NCBI GenBank assembly: GCA_963922455.1
Contig: CAWUIO010000080.1
Location: 1-31,094 of the forward strand
DNA from: CAWUIO01 sp963922455
GTDB lineage: Bacteria > Bacteroidota > Bacteroidia > Cytophagales > Microscillaceae
Reading direction: 5' to 3'
DNA: 31,094 bases
Below are positions 8,336 to 15,437 of the stretch, one piece after another; the stretch's first letter is position 1; every line of letters begins with the position of its first letter. Position numbers and translations under genes: made by a program. The notes beneath the pieces were generated by a model. It ran no database searches. It saw only the letters and a list, made by a program, of their open reading frames with translations, and was not told the origin of the DNA.

Positions 8336-9937
8336 ATGCTCAGACACAATTACCCCATACGCGAAGAAATAATTCGTAAAGCCATACCTCCACCCAAGGC
8401 CTTGGACGTAAGGGACCGCTTTTATCATATCCTTATTAAGCTCAACTCTCTGGTAATTTTCCTGCTTTATTCCTTGATGGCTTGGCAATATGGCCCCCTC
8501 CACGGTATAGTGGGCATTATTTTTATTGGCCTAAATTTTTTGACGGGGAGACTGTATCGTAAAAAAAACCTGAAGTCTAGCTACATTCATGCATCTATCG
8601 GAATCCTATTCTTAGCCACAGGAGCGTATGCCTTGCTCTACGGGAGGACCTACTCCCCATTGAGCGCCCTAATTTTATTGGTACCGGCCAATGCCCTCCT
8701 TCTTTTCCGTCAAGATCGGAGCCTGGTGATTCTTTGGACGGCTTTTGCTATCTCTATATTAGTATCTACCTGGATTTTTCAAGAGCAATTGCCTTTGATA
8801 GTTTCTCAAAGACCGGTTGCGCGAACCACTTTGTTCTGGGGATACTCCATCCTAGCTATTGGCTATGTGACCTATCTTTTGGGCCACTACAAACAGTTTG
8901 TAGAGGGTTGGCGACAGCAAAGTTCTTGGCAGCTACTAGAATTTGAGCGTAAAATAGAGCTCTTAAAAGGAGACTCGGTTAATTTGAAAGCTCGAAATGA
9001 AAGGCTTGTGCAGATGTACCGTAACCTGATGAACCAGGAAGAAATACACATGCAAAGGGCGGATATCCTTTCGGAAGCGGCCCGGGTTATGGACATTAAA
9101 AATCGCCAAATCAAAGTTGCCCGCGATAAATTTTTAGAACAGAGCAACAAACTCGAGGACATATACGAAGATCTCCAAAATAGCATTCGCTACGCCCAAA
9201 AAATCCAGGAAGCGATTATACCGGAGGCAAGTTGGGTGGAAGAACATTTCCGGGATGCCTTCATTTTCTATCGCCCCAAAGACATTGTGAGCGGAGATTT
9301 CTATTGGTTTGATGAAGTCAAGACCCTCGAGGGGCGGGTAAAAATCTTGATCGCCGCCGATTGTACTGGCCACGGGGTTCCTGGAGCTTTCATGACCGTC
9401 TTGGGTAGCTCTATCTTGAATGAAATCGTGCACGAGATGTACATCACCCGGCCCGATAGCCTGCTGGCCGAGCTAGACCGCAAAATCATGGAGACCCTCA
9501 GCAACCGCACGGGGAAGGCCGAAATTCACGATGGGATGGATATGGTAGTGCTCACCATTCACGAAGATAAACGCATCGTTCAATACGCCGCTGCCCACAA
9601 TCCGGTCTACTACGTACGTCAGCAAAAGCTGGAGAAAATTAAAGGCTCCCGTTTTCCGGTCGGAAGCGCACAATACCGTACCAAAAAGGAATTCAAACTC
9701 CACACAATCGATGTAGAACCAGGGGATGTCTTTTACATCTTTACCGATGGCTTTCAAGACCAATTCGGATCTAGCGAAAAGCGAAAGTACATGACCCGCC
9801 GTTTCCGCAATTTCCTCCTCTCCATCAACCGCCTGCCCCTGCAAATTCAAAAAGAACGCCTAGCCGCCGAGTTTGACAACTGGAAAGGCGATATCCCCCA
9901 AACCGATGATGTGATGGTGATTGGTTTCCGGGTGTAA
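8336..9937 (+). CDS. Membrane-bound SpoIIE/PP2C-type serine phosphatase, paralog B
   Basis: 533 aa. It has the same architecture as the gene before it: six membrane segments (~25-190), a coiled coil (~195-285) and a SpoIIE domain with all metal aspartates (SGDFYWF, AADCTGHGVPGAFMT, DGMDMVVLT, FTDGFQDQFG, QTDDVMVIGF). The catalytic halves are near-identical over long blocks (such as YMTRRFRNFLLSINRLPL), while the membrane halves are strongly divergent, and the GG..SPY loop became GRTYSPLSAL. This is a tandem duplication with a re-tuned input domain. Start: ATG 8336; two nearby ATGs (8313, 8322) are out of frame. The third-position GC looks higher than in its partner. Repeat copy 2 starts 18 bp after the stop. 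Confidence 0.9.
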   Translation: MLRHNYPIREEIIRKAIPPPKALDVRDRFYHILIKLNSLVIFLLYSLMAWQYGPLHGIVGIIFIGLNFLTGRLYRKKNLKSSYIHASIGILFLATGAYALLYGRTYSPLSALILLVPANALLLFRQDRSLVILWTAFAISILVSTWIFQEQLPLIVSQRPVARTTLFWGYSILAIGYVTYLLGHYKQFVEGWRQQSSWQLLEFERKIELLKGDSVNLKARNERLVQMYRNLMNQEEIHMQRADILSEAARVMDIKNRQIKVARDKFLEQSNKLEDIYEDLQNSIRYAQKIQEAIIPEASWVEEHFRDAFIFYRPKDIVSGDFYWFDEVKTLEGRVKILIAADCTGHGVPGAFMTVLGSSILNEIVHEMYITRPDSLLAELDRKIMETLSNRTGKAEIHDGMDMVVLTIHEDKRIVQYAAAHNPVYYVRQQKLEKIKGSRFPVGSAQYRTKKEFKLHTIDVEPGDVFYIFTDGFQDQFGSSEKRKYMTRRFRNFLLSINRLPLQIQKERLAAEFDNWKGDIPQTDDVMVIGFRV

Positions 9938-9955
9938 ACCCTGAAATCTATATAA

Positions 9956-10085
9956 GGGGCTGCCCCCGGCGTTTAAGTACGTGCCCCTAGGTGGGTATAC
10001 TGCCGCCGGGGTCGGGCTTTCGCTACTCGCTGCCTTTCCGCGCCAGGCCCACACGAGCTCAAACAGGCCGCTCTATCCCTCAGCC
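9956..10085 (-). repeat. Dispersed structured repeat, copy 2 (reverse)
   Basis: Outer stem GGCTG 9958-9962 / CAGCC 10081-10085; inner stem CCCCGGCG 9964-9971 / CGCCGGGG 10004-10011 around a 32-nt private stretch. Carries CACGAGCTCAAACAG and CTACTCGCTGCC (minus-strand core). It begins 18 bp after the phosphatase stop codon. Confidence 0.85.
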
Positions 10086-10542
10086 TTTTTTGAGAGTAGG
10101 GACTAGAGAAGCGAGAGGAGAGAATTAGAAAAACGGCATTTCCCCGAAGCATTCCAAATGGGAATTTAGCTGGGATGGCCAGTCTTGGAAATGTAAAAAA
10201 TCGTATCATTTCGGCCTCGGGGAGACATCTTGTACTTTGTACACGTACAAGGCACTTTATTTTTTGGGGCAATTGTCAGGCTTCTCCGAAATTTAAAGGC
10301 AGAATGAGCATGACAAATGCCAGAAAAATGCGACTGCAAAACATGGGCAGCAAGCTGGTAGAACTGCTTTTTAAGAAGAATTTCGGGATGATTCCAAGCA
10401 ACATCCTTCACAGCAGGACCATGGTTGACGATTCCATTAAATAAACTAGAATGCTATTATATGCGTTTTAATATTATTAATTTGAGCGTTTCTTAAACTA
10501 TCCTATATAATTGATTAAATTAATAATATAAAAGGTCTTTGT
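10086..10542. other. Intergenic region without a confident gene
   Basis: 457 bp. An 89-codon frame (10175-10444, plus) and an 81-codon frame (10166-10411, minus) overlap here; neither has recognisable motifs, so no gene is called. A short inverted repeat CTTGTAC 10229-10235 / GTACAAG 10245-10251 is present. The last 80 bp become very AT-rich and hold the long inverted repeat listed separately. Confidence 0.5.
10467..10533. promoter_or_regulatory. 17-bp inverted repeat upstream of the unknown gene pair
   Basis: Arms 10467-10483 and 10517-10533 are complementary at 16 of 17 positions (core ATATTATTAATTT / AAATTAATAATAT perfect over 13 bp), around a 33-nt spacer. It ends 9 bp before the ATG at 10543, so it lies in the promoter or 5' leader of the cassette. 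It could be an operator, a leader hairpin or a cassette boundary. Confidence 0.55.
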
Positions 10543-11046
10543 ATGTATATAGAAAGTAATCAAAGGTTTGCTCAAAGAAGCGAGGATGTACGCCTTCTGC
10601 TAACTGGTTTTAAAGATATATACCAAAGTTCCAAAAGCTTATTTAGCTCTTGGTTAACGTCTGTGTTCCTATATTTAGGAGCGCTTCCTTTTTTATTGTT
10701 AATGGTTTGGCTTCGATTTAGACTAAAAAAAATATACCCAGCAAAAGTATTCCTAAATACTAAGAACTATAAAGAGTTACGTTCTATTTATGACAATTTT
10801 ACTATGTGGGATGAATTCACTCAGCGAGCCAAACGTGTACTAACGGAGGAGCGAACATCTTATATATTAAAATTTTACATCAATGAATGTATAAAGACAC
10901 TTGCCCTTATCTTTAAATATCGTGAAGCTCTTCAGGAAGCATTTCTTACCTTAGATTCTGCTACTCCAAACGATAGGATCTTAAAAAAAAGAACTGAAAC
11001 CGAGTTATGGGAAAACCGGAATCTAGCTTATGAATTTAAGATTTAA
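10543..11046 (+). CDS. Unknown single-pass membrane protein, first gene of a two-gene cassette
   Basis: 167 aa, family not recognised. One clear membrane segment at about 35-62 (SSWLTSVFLYLGALPFLLLM...) is followed by a basic stop-transfer stretch (RFRLKKIYPAK). A helical, charged C-terminal domain of ~100 residues (for example MWDEFTQRAKRVLTEE) is expected in the cytoplasm. The TAA is followed immediately by the ATG of the next gene with no gap, so the two are surely co-transcribed and perhaps translationally coupled. The coding sequence is more AT-rich than its neighbours, which could mean recent acquisition. No toxin, nuclease or protease motif is visible. A defence or toxin-antitoxin role would be speculation from layout alone. 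Confidence 0.7.
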   Translation: MYIESNQRFAQRSEDVRLLLTGFKDIYQSSKSLFSSWLTSVFLYLGALPFLLLMVWLRFRLKKIYPAKVFLNTKNYKELRSIYDNFTMWDEFTQRAKRVLTEERTSYILKFYINECIKTLALIFKYREALQEAFLTLDSATPNDRILKKRTETELWENRNLAYEFKI

Positions 11047-11574
11047 ATGTTTGATAAGTATTACGAGTTTCGCTACATACTTTATAAAAAAAGTGAGGGG
11101 GAGTTTCCCTACCTAAGGGAGCACAAACTTACATTTGTTTGTAGGTACAATCACCGTTACATTGTCAATGTACAGGAGTTCGAATACCACGTATACATTA
11201 TAAAATTCCATCTCAAAGATCACAGACATTCCGAAAATAAATATAATCTGCAAACAGACTATCACGATGCTACGCGTGTTATTACCACCTGCATAGAAAT
11301 CATGTTATACTTTTACCGAAAATTTCCCCTAGCTTCATTTGGATTTATTGGGGCAAACTCGGTAGGTGAAAGCAAGAAAAACACAAAGAGATATAGGATT
11401 TACCGTAGATTAATGGAAAACTTTTTCTCACCTATCCATTTTAGCCATCATTATTATGAGGATGGAAGTGCTTATCTTTTATTAAATAGGGCAAATACCA
11501 CAGAAAATTTGCTTGAAAAAATAAGGAGTCTTTTTATCAAATTCTATGATGTTCCAACGGATAAAACTTTTTGA
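11047..11574 (+). CDS. Unknown soluble protein, second gene of the cassette
   Basis: 175 aa with no signal peptide or membrane segment. It looks alpha/beta: an N-terminal beta-rich half (EFRYILYKKSEGEF, YIVNVQEFEYHVYIIKF), a central helix (VITTCIEIMLYFYRKF), then FGFIGANS, NTKRYRIYRRLMENFF and a YEDGSAYLLLNR strand. The GFIGAN..NTKR.R.Y pattern seems familiar from orphan Bacteroidota proteins, but I know no function for it. Its start directly abuts the stop of the membrane-protein gene. Together they would make a membrane plus cytoplasmic partner pair. AT-rich like its partner. Repeat copy 3 follows 43 bp downstream. Confidence 0.7.
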   Translation: MFDKYYEFRYILYKKSEGEFPYLREHKLTFVCRYNHRYIVNVQEFEYHVYIIKFHLKDHRHSENKYNLQTDYHDATRVITTCIEIMLYFYRKFPLASFGFIGANSVGESKKNTKRYRIYRRLMENFFSPIHFSHHYYEDGSAYLLLNRANTTENLLEKIRSLFIKFYDVPTDKTF

Positions 11575-11617
11575 TTTCCCAAGCCTTAAAATTTCTTCCC
11601 CCTCTCTCTTCTTCTTC

Positions 11618-11747
11618 AGCTTAGGGATAGAGCTATTGTCTGAGCCCGCCGCTGGGAGTGTGGGGGCCGGCGAGTAGCGAAAGCCCGGCCCGCGCCAGCA
11701 CCAAGGCTCACTAAGTTAAGCCCATACACTTAGCGCGGGCAAGCCCC
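11618..11747 (+). repeat. Dispersed structured repeat, copy 3 (forward, diverged)
   Basis: Outer stem GCTT 11619-11622 / AAGC 11741-11744; inner stem CCCGCGC 11689-11695 / GCGCGGG 11733-11739 around 37 private nt. Both stems are intact although the middle has lost the usual CTGTTTGAGCTCGTG sequence. GGCGAGTAGCGAAAGCCCGG is kept. It fills the gap between convergent genes. Confidence 0.75.
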
Positions 11748-11758
11748 CAAGTCAAAAA

Positions 11759-13672
11759 CTAATTGACGGTATACCCTAAAAGAGCATCGAGGGAGTTGGT
11801 AGCGACATAATGATAATTAGGGCGGGCCTTTTCATAGATCAAAAGGGCTTTTTCTTTTCCACCTGGATTTTGGAGCAAGGCTTGATACAAGGGCATCAAA
11901 AACTTGCGTCGGCCTACCTTGATCAAAAAAGACTCCAAAGCAGCCTGAGCGGGTTCATACCTATTTAAGACGGCCTTCTGGAGCCATTCTGTTAGAATTT
12001 CTGCGTTACCCGACTGGGTCAGTTTAAACTTTTCGTCCAGATCGGCCAGTTGTTCTGTATCCATCGAGTCGGGGAGGGCCCGCAAAAAGTAGAGCCATTC
12101 GTGACTGCTCCATGGGGCCGTGTAGAGCAAATTAGGGTCGGCGTTTTTATTCCAGTTTTTTAAGGCTGCATCTACCCGTTCAAATCGACGGGAAACGACA
12201 ACCGGGCAATTGCCGGGGAGACCAGGTTCATAAATCCATTGTTTGAGTCCCAGAGAGTCGATCAAGGGGATTTCGTGGCGCAAGTGTTCTACAAATTGCT
12301 CTGTATCCATCCCTTTAAAAGCGTATTTTTCAAAATAATTGATCAGGAAGGTATCCATTTTTTCCCGGCCGAGGGTTTCTTCCAGCAAACGCAAAAAGAA
12401 GTAGCCTTTTTCGTAGGCAATATCCGTGACGCCATCATCGGGGTTTTTGCCTTCTAGATTTAAGTGGAGTTGGGTCATGGGGTGGTCTTCCCCAAACGAG
12501 GCGATGGTGCTTACCAAATCTTGATAGCCTAAATATGCCAGCATTTCTGCATAGTCCTTCCCCTCTAAGGCCTCCATAATGCGCCTTTCAAAAAACACGG
12601 TGAAGCCCTCATTCAGCCAAAAGTCGTTCCAAGTTGCATTGGTCACCAAATTACCCGACCACGAGTGGGCCAATTCGTGGGCTACCAGGGAGACCAGGGA
12701 TCGGTCTCCCGCCAATATGGTAGGGGTGGCAAAGGTTAAGCGAGGGTTTTCCATGCCTCCAAAGGGAAAACTAGGAGGCAAAACCAAAATATCGTAGCGT
12801 TCCCAGGCGTAGTCACCATAGAGTTTTTCGGCGCTGCTCAGCATAGTGGGAAGGCTGGCAAACTCATAACGGGCCGAATCAAGCATGGAAGGCTCCGCAT
12901 ACACGCCTGTATTTTCACTAAACGAGGCAAATGCCAAATCACCAACAGCCAGGGCCATCAAGTAAGCCGGGATAGGCTGCTTCATAGAAAAAGAATACAC
13001 CCCACGGTCATTTTTTTCCTGAGGATTTTCGGCGCTCATCAAAGCCAGTAGCTCAGCCGGTACTTGTACTCGGGCTTCGTAGGTAAAGCGAATGCCTGGA
13101 CTGTCCTGACAAGGGATCCAACTACGGGCCAATATCGCCTGAGACTGCGTGAAGAGAAAGGGGTGTTTTTTATCGGCCGTTTGGCTGCTATCCAGCCATT
13201 GTAAAGCTTCGGCCCCCGGAGAGGTTTCGTAAAAGACCTTGATTTTTTGGGTTTCCGGACCAATTTCCACTTTTAAGGCCGAGCCCAAATGCTTAAAAGG
13301 CTTGCTTAACTCATATGTAAGCTGCTTGCTGGTATCTTCTTCGGTTACTTTATCGATACGAAGCCCTTGGGTGTCCAGGTAAATAAATTCGGCTTCGTCC
13401 TTTTGCTCAAAATGGATGGTGGCCACCCCTTTTAAGATTTTTTGGCTAAAATCTACGTGCAAATCAAGGGCTAAGTGATTCATCAAAGCCTGGTCGGCTT
13501 GAGCAAAGGAGTGAGGGTCGGGTATTGGGGCCATAGTCGCTTGGAGATTGCTAGACTTGGTCTGGGTAGAATCCCTAGCTTCGGGGCTTTTTGGGGAGCC
13601 TCCCGGACTACAAGAACATATTATACAAAATAAAAAGAGATAAAAGCTTAATTTTGAGTATTTTACAAGCAT
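11759..13672 (-). CDS. M1-family zinc aminopeptidase lipoprotein (leukotriene A4 hydrolase-like)
   Basis: 637 aa. A signal peptide ends in a lipobox-like IICSC with C21 as the likely lipidated residue, so it is an envelope lipoprotein. The M1 signature is complete: exopeptidase motif GGMEN (305-309), zinc ligands H332 and H336 in HELAH, and E355 in LNEGF, giving HExxH-x18-E. The remainder, with a helical C-terminal domain (~470-637), resembles the leukotriene A4 hydrolase / cold-active aminopeptidase branch. It should trim N-terminal residues from peptides in the periplasm or at the surface, in peptide scavenging. Start ATG at 13672. It is convergent with the unknown cassette and is transcribed alone. 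Confidence 0.92.
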   Translation of the reverse strand: MLVKYSKLSFYLFLFCIICSCSPGGSPKSPEARDSTQTKSSNLQATMAPIPDPHSFAQADQALMNHLALDLHVDFSQKILKGVATIHFEQKDEAEFIYLDTQGLRIDKVTEEDTSKQLTYELSKPFKHLGSALKVEIGPETQKIKVFYETSPGAEALQWLDSSQTADKKHPFLFTQSQAILARSWIPCQDSPGIRFTYEARVQVPAELLALMSAENPQEKNDRGVYSFSMKQPIPAYLMALAVGDLAFASFSENTGVYAEPSMLDSARYEFASLPTMLSSAEKLYGDYAWERYDILVLPPSFPFGGMENPRLTFATPTILAGDRSLVSLVAHELAHSWSGNLVTNATWNDFWLNEGFTVFFERRIMEALEGKDYAEMLAYLGYQDLVSTIASFGEDHPMTQLHLNLEGKNPDDGVTDIAYEKGYFFLRLLEETLGREKMDTFLINYFEKYAFKGMDTEQFVEHLRHEIPLIDSLGLKQWIYEPGLPGNCPVVVSRRFERVDAALKNWNKNADPNLLYTAPWSSHEWLYFLRALPDSMDTEQLADLDEKFKLTQSGNAEILTEWLQKAVLNRYEPAQAALESFLIKVGRRKFLMPLYQALLQNPGGKEKALLIYEKARPNYHYVATNSLDALLGYTVN

Positions 13673-13713
13673 GTGTGGGTTGATTTATCTAGCTTTAAAG
13701 ATAGATCAAAATT

Positions 13714-13721
13714 CAAAAATA
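13714..13721 (-). promoter_or_regulatory. Candidate -7 box of the M1 aminopeptidase gene
   Basis: The minus strand reads TATTTTTG (TAnnTTTG), 42 bp upstream of the ATG at 13672. No good -33 match was found. Confidence 0.3.
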
Positions 13722-13767
13722 AGCACCTGCCCACTTCTCCTTTTTGCCCGGTTTTCCCAAGTAGCCA

Positions 13768-14139
13768 TTAAGAATCCGGCGAAGCCGGGCGCTTTTCCGT
13801 ATGGACACGCATGCCCAAGGAGTCTTGCACTACGTTCTGTAACAAGCGGTTACTCTTTTGGAGCCTTTCATTTTCCCCTTCCAGTTCTTGAATAATCTTT
13901 TGATACGCATCCTCCTTAAACCGGACAATTTTAAAGCGAAAATAAATTAACCAAGCAGCCGTGACACACAGTAGCACTAACAGCTCCGGCAAATTGCTCA
14001 ACCAAATAATGAATACAGCAATGGATACTACACTTAAAATACGAAGGGTGAATCCTTCAAAGTCGTGACCATCCAAATGTACTTGGATAGGAGAGGGGGA
14101 GGTATCTGTAGGCACAGATTGGGTATTCGGATTTTGCAT
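13768..14139 (-). CDS. Small membrane protein with C-terminal coiled coil
   Basis: 123 aa, family not recognised. A polar N-terminus (~1-30) precedes two adjacent hydrophobic segments (about 32-49 and 51-67), probably a hairpin with both ends in the cytoplasm. A coiled coil follows at ~74-108 (KIIQELEGENERLQKSNRLL). The tail is short and charged. Start ATG at 14139, 57 bp from a candidate -7 box. It lies 95 bp upstream of the M1 gene on the same strand. The size and layout resemble small adaptor or division-associated proteins, but nothing specific can be assigned. Confidence 0.65.
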   Translation of the reverse strand: MQNPNTQSVPTDTSPSPIQVHLDGHDFEGFTLRILSVVSIAVFIIWLSNLPELLVLLCVTAAWLIYFRFKIVRFKEDAYQKIIQELEGENERLQKSNRLLQNVVQDSLGMRVHTEKRPASPDS

Positions 14140-14196
14140 AAACCTGAGTAATTAAAACCAGCAATTGTATATAGCTATTCCTGAATCCCGTTTACA

Positions 14197-14204
14197 CAAA
14201 TATA
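14197..14204 (-). promoter_or_regulatory. Candidate -7 box of the small membrane protein gene
   Basis: The minus strand reads TATATTTG, an exact TAnnTTTG match, 57 bp upstream of the ATG at 14139. The nearest minus-strand TTTG is only 12 bp further, too close for a normal -33 box. Confidence 0.4.
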
Positions 14205-14304
14205 AGCAAAATTGATCAAATTTTGTAGAGCCATGAGTAGATTCCATAAGATGAGGCGAGTACGCAACATTTCCGAAAACGTGGAAAGGGATGGCTAGGC
14301 AGAA

Positions 14305-14312
14305 TAAATTTG
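14305..14312 (+). promoter_or_regulatory. Candidate -7 box of the unknown gene at 14443
   Basis: TAAATTTG matches TAnnTTTG. It lies 130 bp before the ATG, implying a long leader, and has no clear -33 partner. Confidence 0.25.
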
Positions 14313-14442
14313 GCTTTACCAATCAAGATGCCTGTTTTGAAATGAACTCCTTAGAAAATGTAAGAATTCTTTCCCCTACCAGGCCTGTAAACTTGTATAA
14401 TAAACATTCCTTTTGAATATTCGCTAATTAAACCAAAAATAA

Positions 14443-15282
14443 ATGCCTATGTTATTGGGGACAGTGGCCCGTGCGTATCTTTACAATTCCTTGGTCGACT
14501 GGTATGAATATATGTCGCACCACCGGGCCGATACCCACGCCGAAAAGTTGGCCCAAGTGCTTTTATTTCACGCTTCCTTTTCCAATTTCTTTGACGATAA
14601 TCTCCAAATGAAGGCCCGGTCTATCTACCATGCTTTTATGGAAAAGCTGGAAGCCAACCCCGCCCCCACATTACTGCATTACGATTACGCTCCGATTATC
14701 GTATTGTATAAATTATTCAGCGACTTTGTTCCCGATGAAGATGAGCCCTTTCATAAATTAACCGCCCTCCTATCGCATCCCGACTCGGCCAAGCGGGATT
14801 TTGCCGCCCGTCATCTAGCCTTTTATGCGGGACATCAAGCCAATATGAAAAATGAAGTACGCGGCATTCGTCTTTTAGACCACCTACGTAAGCAAGCCTA
14901 TCAGAATATTGAGCAAAAGCATGCAGGCAATAGGCAAGTCTTTGCTCTATTGAGTTTCTTGCCGATGAGCTTGGACGAGCGCAAAGAAGAGTTGGAATCT
15001 CTCCGGGATTTTGCCCGCGAATCTCAGGCTGCGTCCGACGAGGCCTTTCTCAATAATCTCTTAGAACCCCAAAACCCGACGCCAAATCCCTTTTATGGGT
15101 ATTTTATGGACTGCCAAAAAGAGATTTTGCAAGGCATTATTGCCCAAAATTTTCACCCCCGCCAATTGCCCACGGGCGTCCAGCTGGATTTATTCGAGCA
15201 TAAAGTCCCTATGGTATTTAAGTATTATTTGGACGAACCTCGCCTCCAATACTACTTGCCCAGTATGTATACCGGGGGGTAA
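14443..15282 (+). CDS. Unknown soluble helical protein
   Basis: 279 aa, family not recognised. No signal peptide or membrane segment. It is predicted mostly helical, rich in His, Tyr and Phe (VDWYEYMSHHRADTHAEKL, FHASFSNFFDDN, RHLAFYAGHQANMKN). The scattered histidines do not form a known metal motif that I can name. The GC content is similar to that of neighbouring housekeeping genes, so there is no sign of transfer. Start ATG at 14443; a second ATG two codons later is also possible. It is convergent with the transglutaminase-like gene, with repeat copy 4 filling almost the whole gap. Confidence 0.7.
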   Translation: MPMLLGTVARAYLYNSLVDWYEYMSHHRADTHAEKLAQVLLFHASFSNFFDDNLQMKARSIYHAFMEKLEANPAPTLLHYDYAPIIVLYKLFSDFVPDEDEPFHKLTALLSHPDSAKRDFAARHLAFYAGHQANMKNEVRGIRLLDHLRKQAYQNIEQKHAGNRQVFALLSFLPMSLDERKEELESLRDFARESQAASDEAFLNNLLEPQNPTPNPFYGYFMDCQKEILQGIIAQNFHPRQLPTGVQLDLFEHKVPMVFKYYLDEPRLQYYLPSMYTGG

Positions 15283-15305
15283 ATGCATGGTAAAATAAGA
15301 GAGCA

Positions 15306-15435
15306 GGGGCTTCCCCGCGCAAGTACAATTGGTATCTTTAGGAGAGTTGCTACCGGCGCGGGTCGGGCTCTCGCTACTCGCTGCCATTCCCCACTGCCCA
15401 GCACGAGCTCAAACAGGCCGCTCCATCCCTAAGCC
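15306..15435 (-). repeat. Dispersed structured repeat, copy 4 (reverse)
   Basis: Outer stem GGCTT 15308-15312 / AAGCC 15431-15435; inner stem CCCGCGC 15314-15320 / GCGCGGG 15356-15362 around 35 private nt. Begins 23 bp after one stop codon and ends 2 bp before the stop of the convergent gene. Confidence 0.85.
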
Positions 15436-15437
15436 AA

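Larger units (their letters stand above)
14140..14442. other. Divergent intergenic region
   Basis: 303 bp between the small membrane protein and the unknown plus-strand gene. It holds candidate -7 boxes for both directions (14197 minus, 14305 plus). A 21-codon plus frame at 14233 is not convincing as a gene. Nothing else was seen. Confidence 0.5.

Noticed and set aside
9973..10272. 99-codon minus frame over repeat copy 2
   Set aside because: Its CLSSCGPG...QRVAKARPR peptide recurs in frames over other repeat copies, so it is the translated repeat and not a protein family.
10175..10444. 89-codon plus frame as a gene
   Set aside because: No motif, an overlapping open frame on the other strand, no ribosome-binding or promoter signal; described only as an intergenic region.
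13776..13788. CCGGC/GCCGG hairpin as terminator of the small membrane protein gene
   Set aside because: It lies inside the coding region just before the stop and lacks a T-run on the minus strand.
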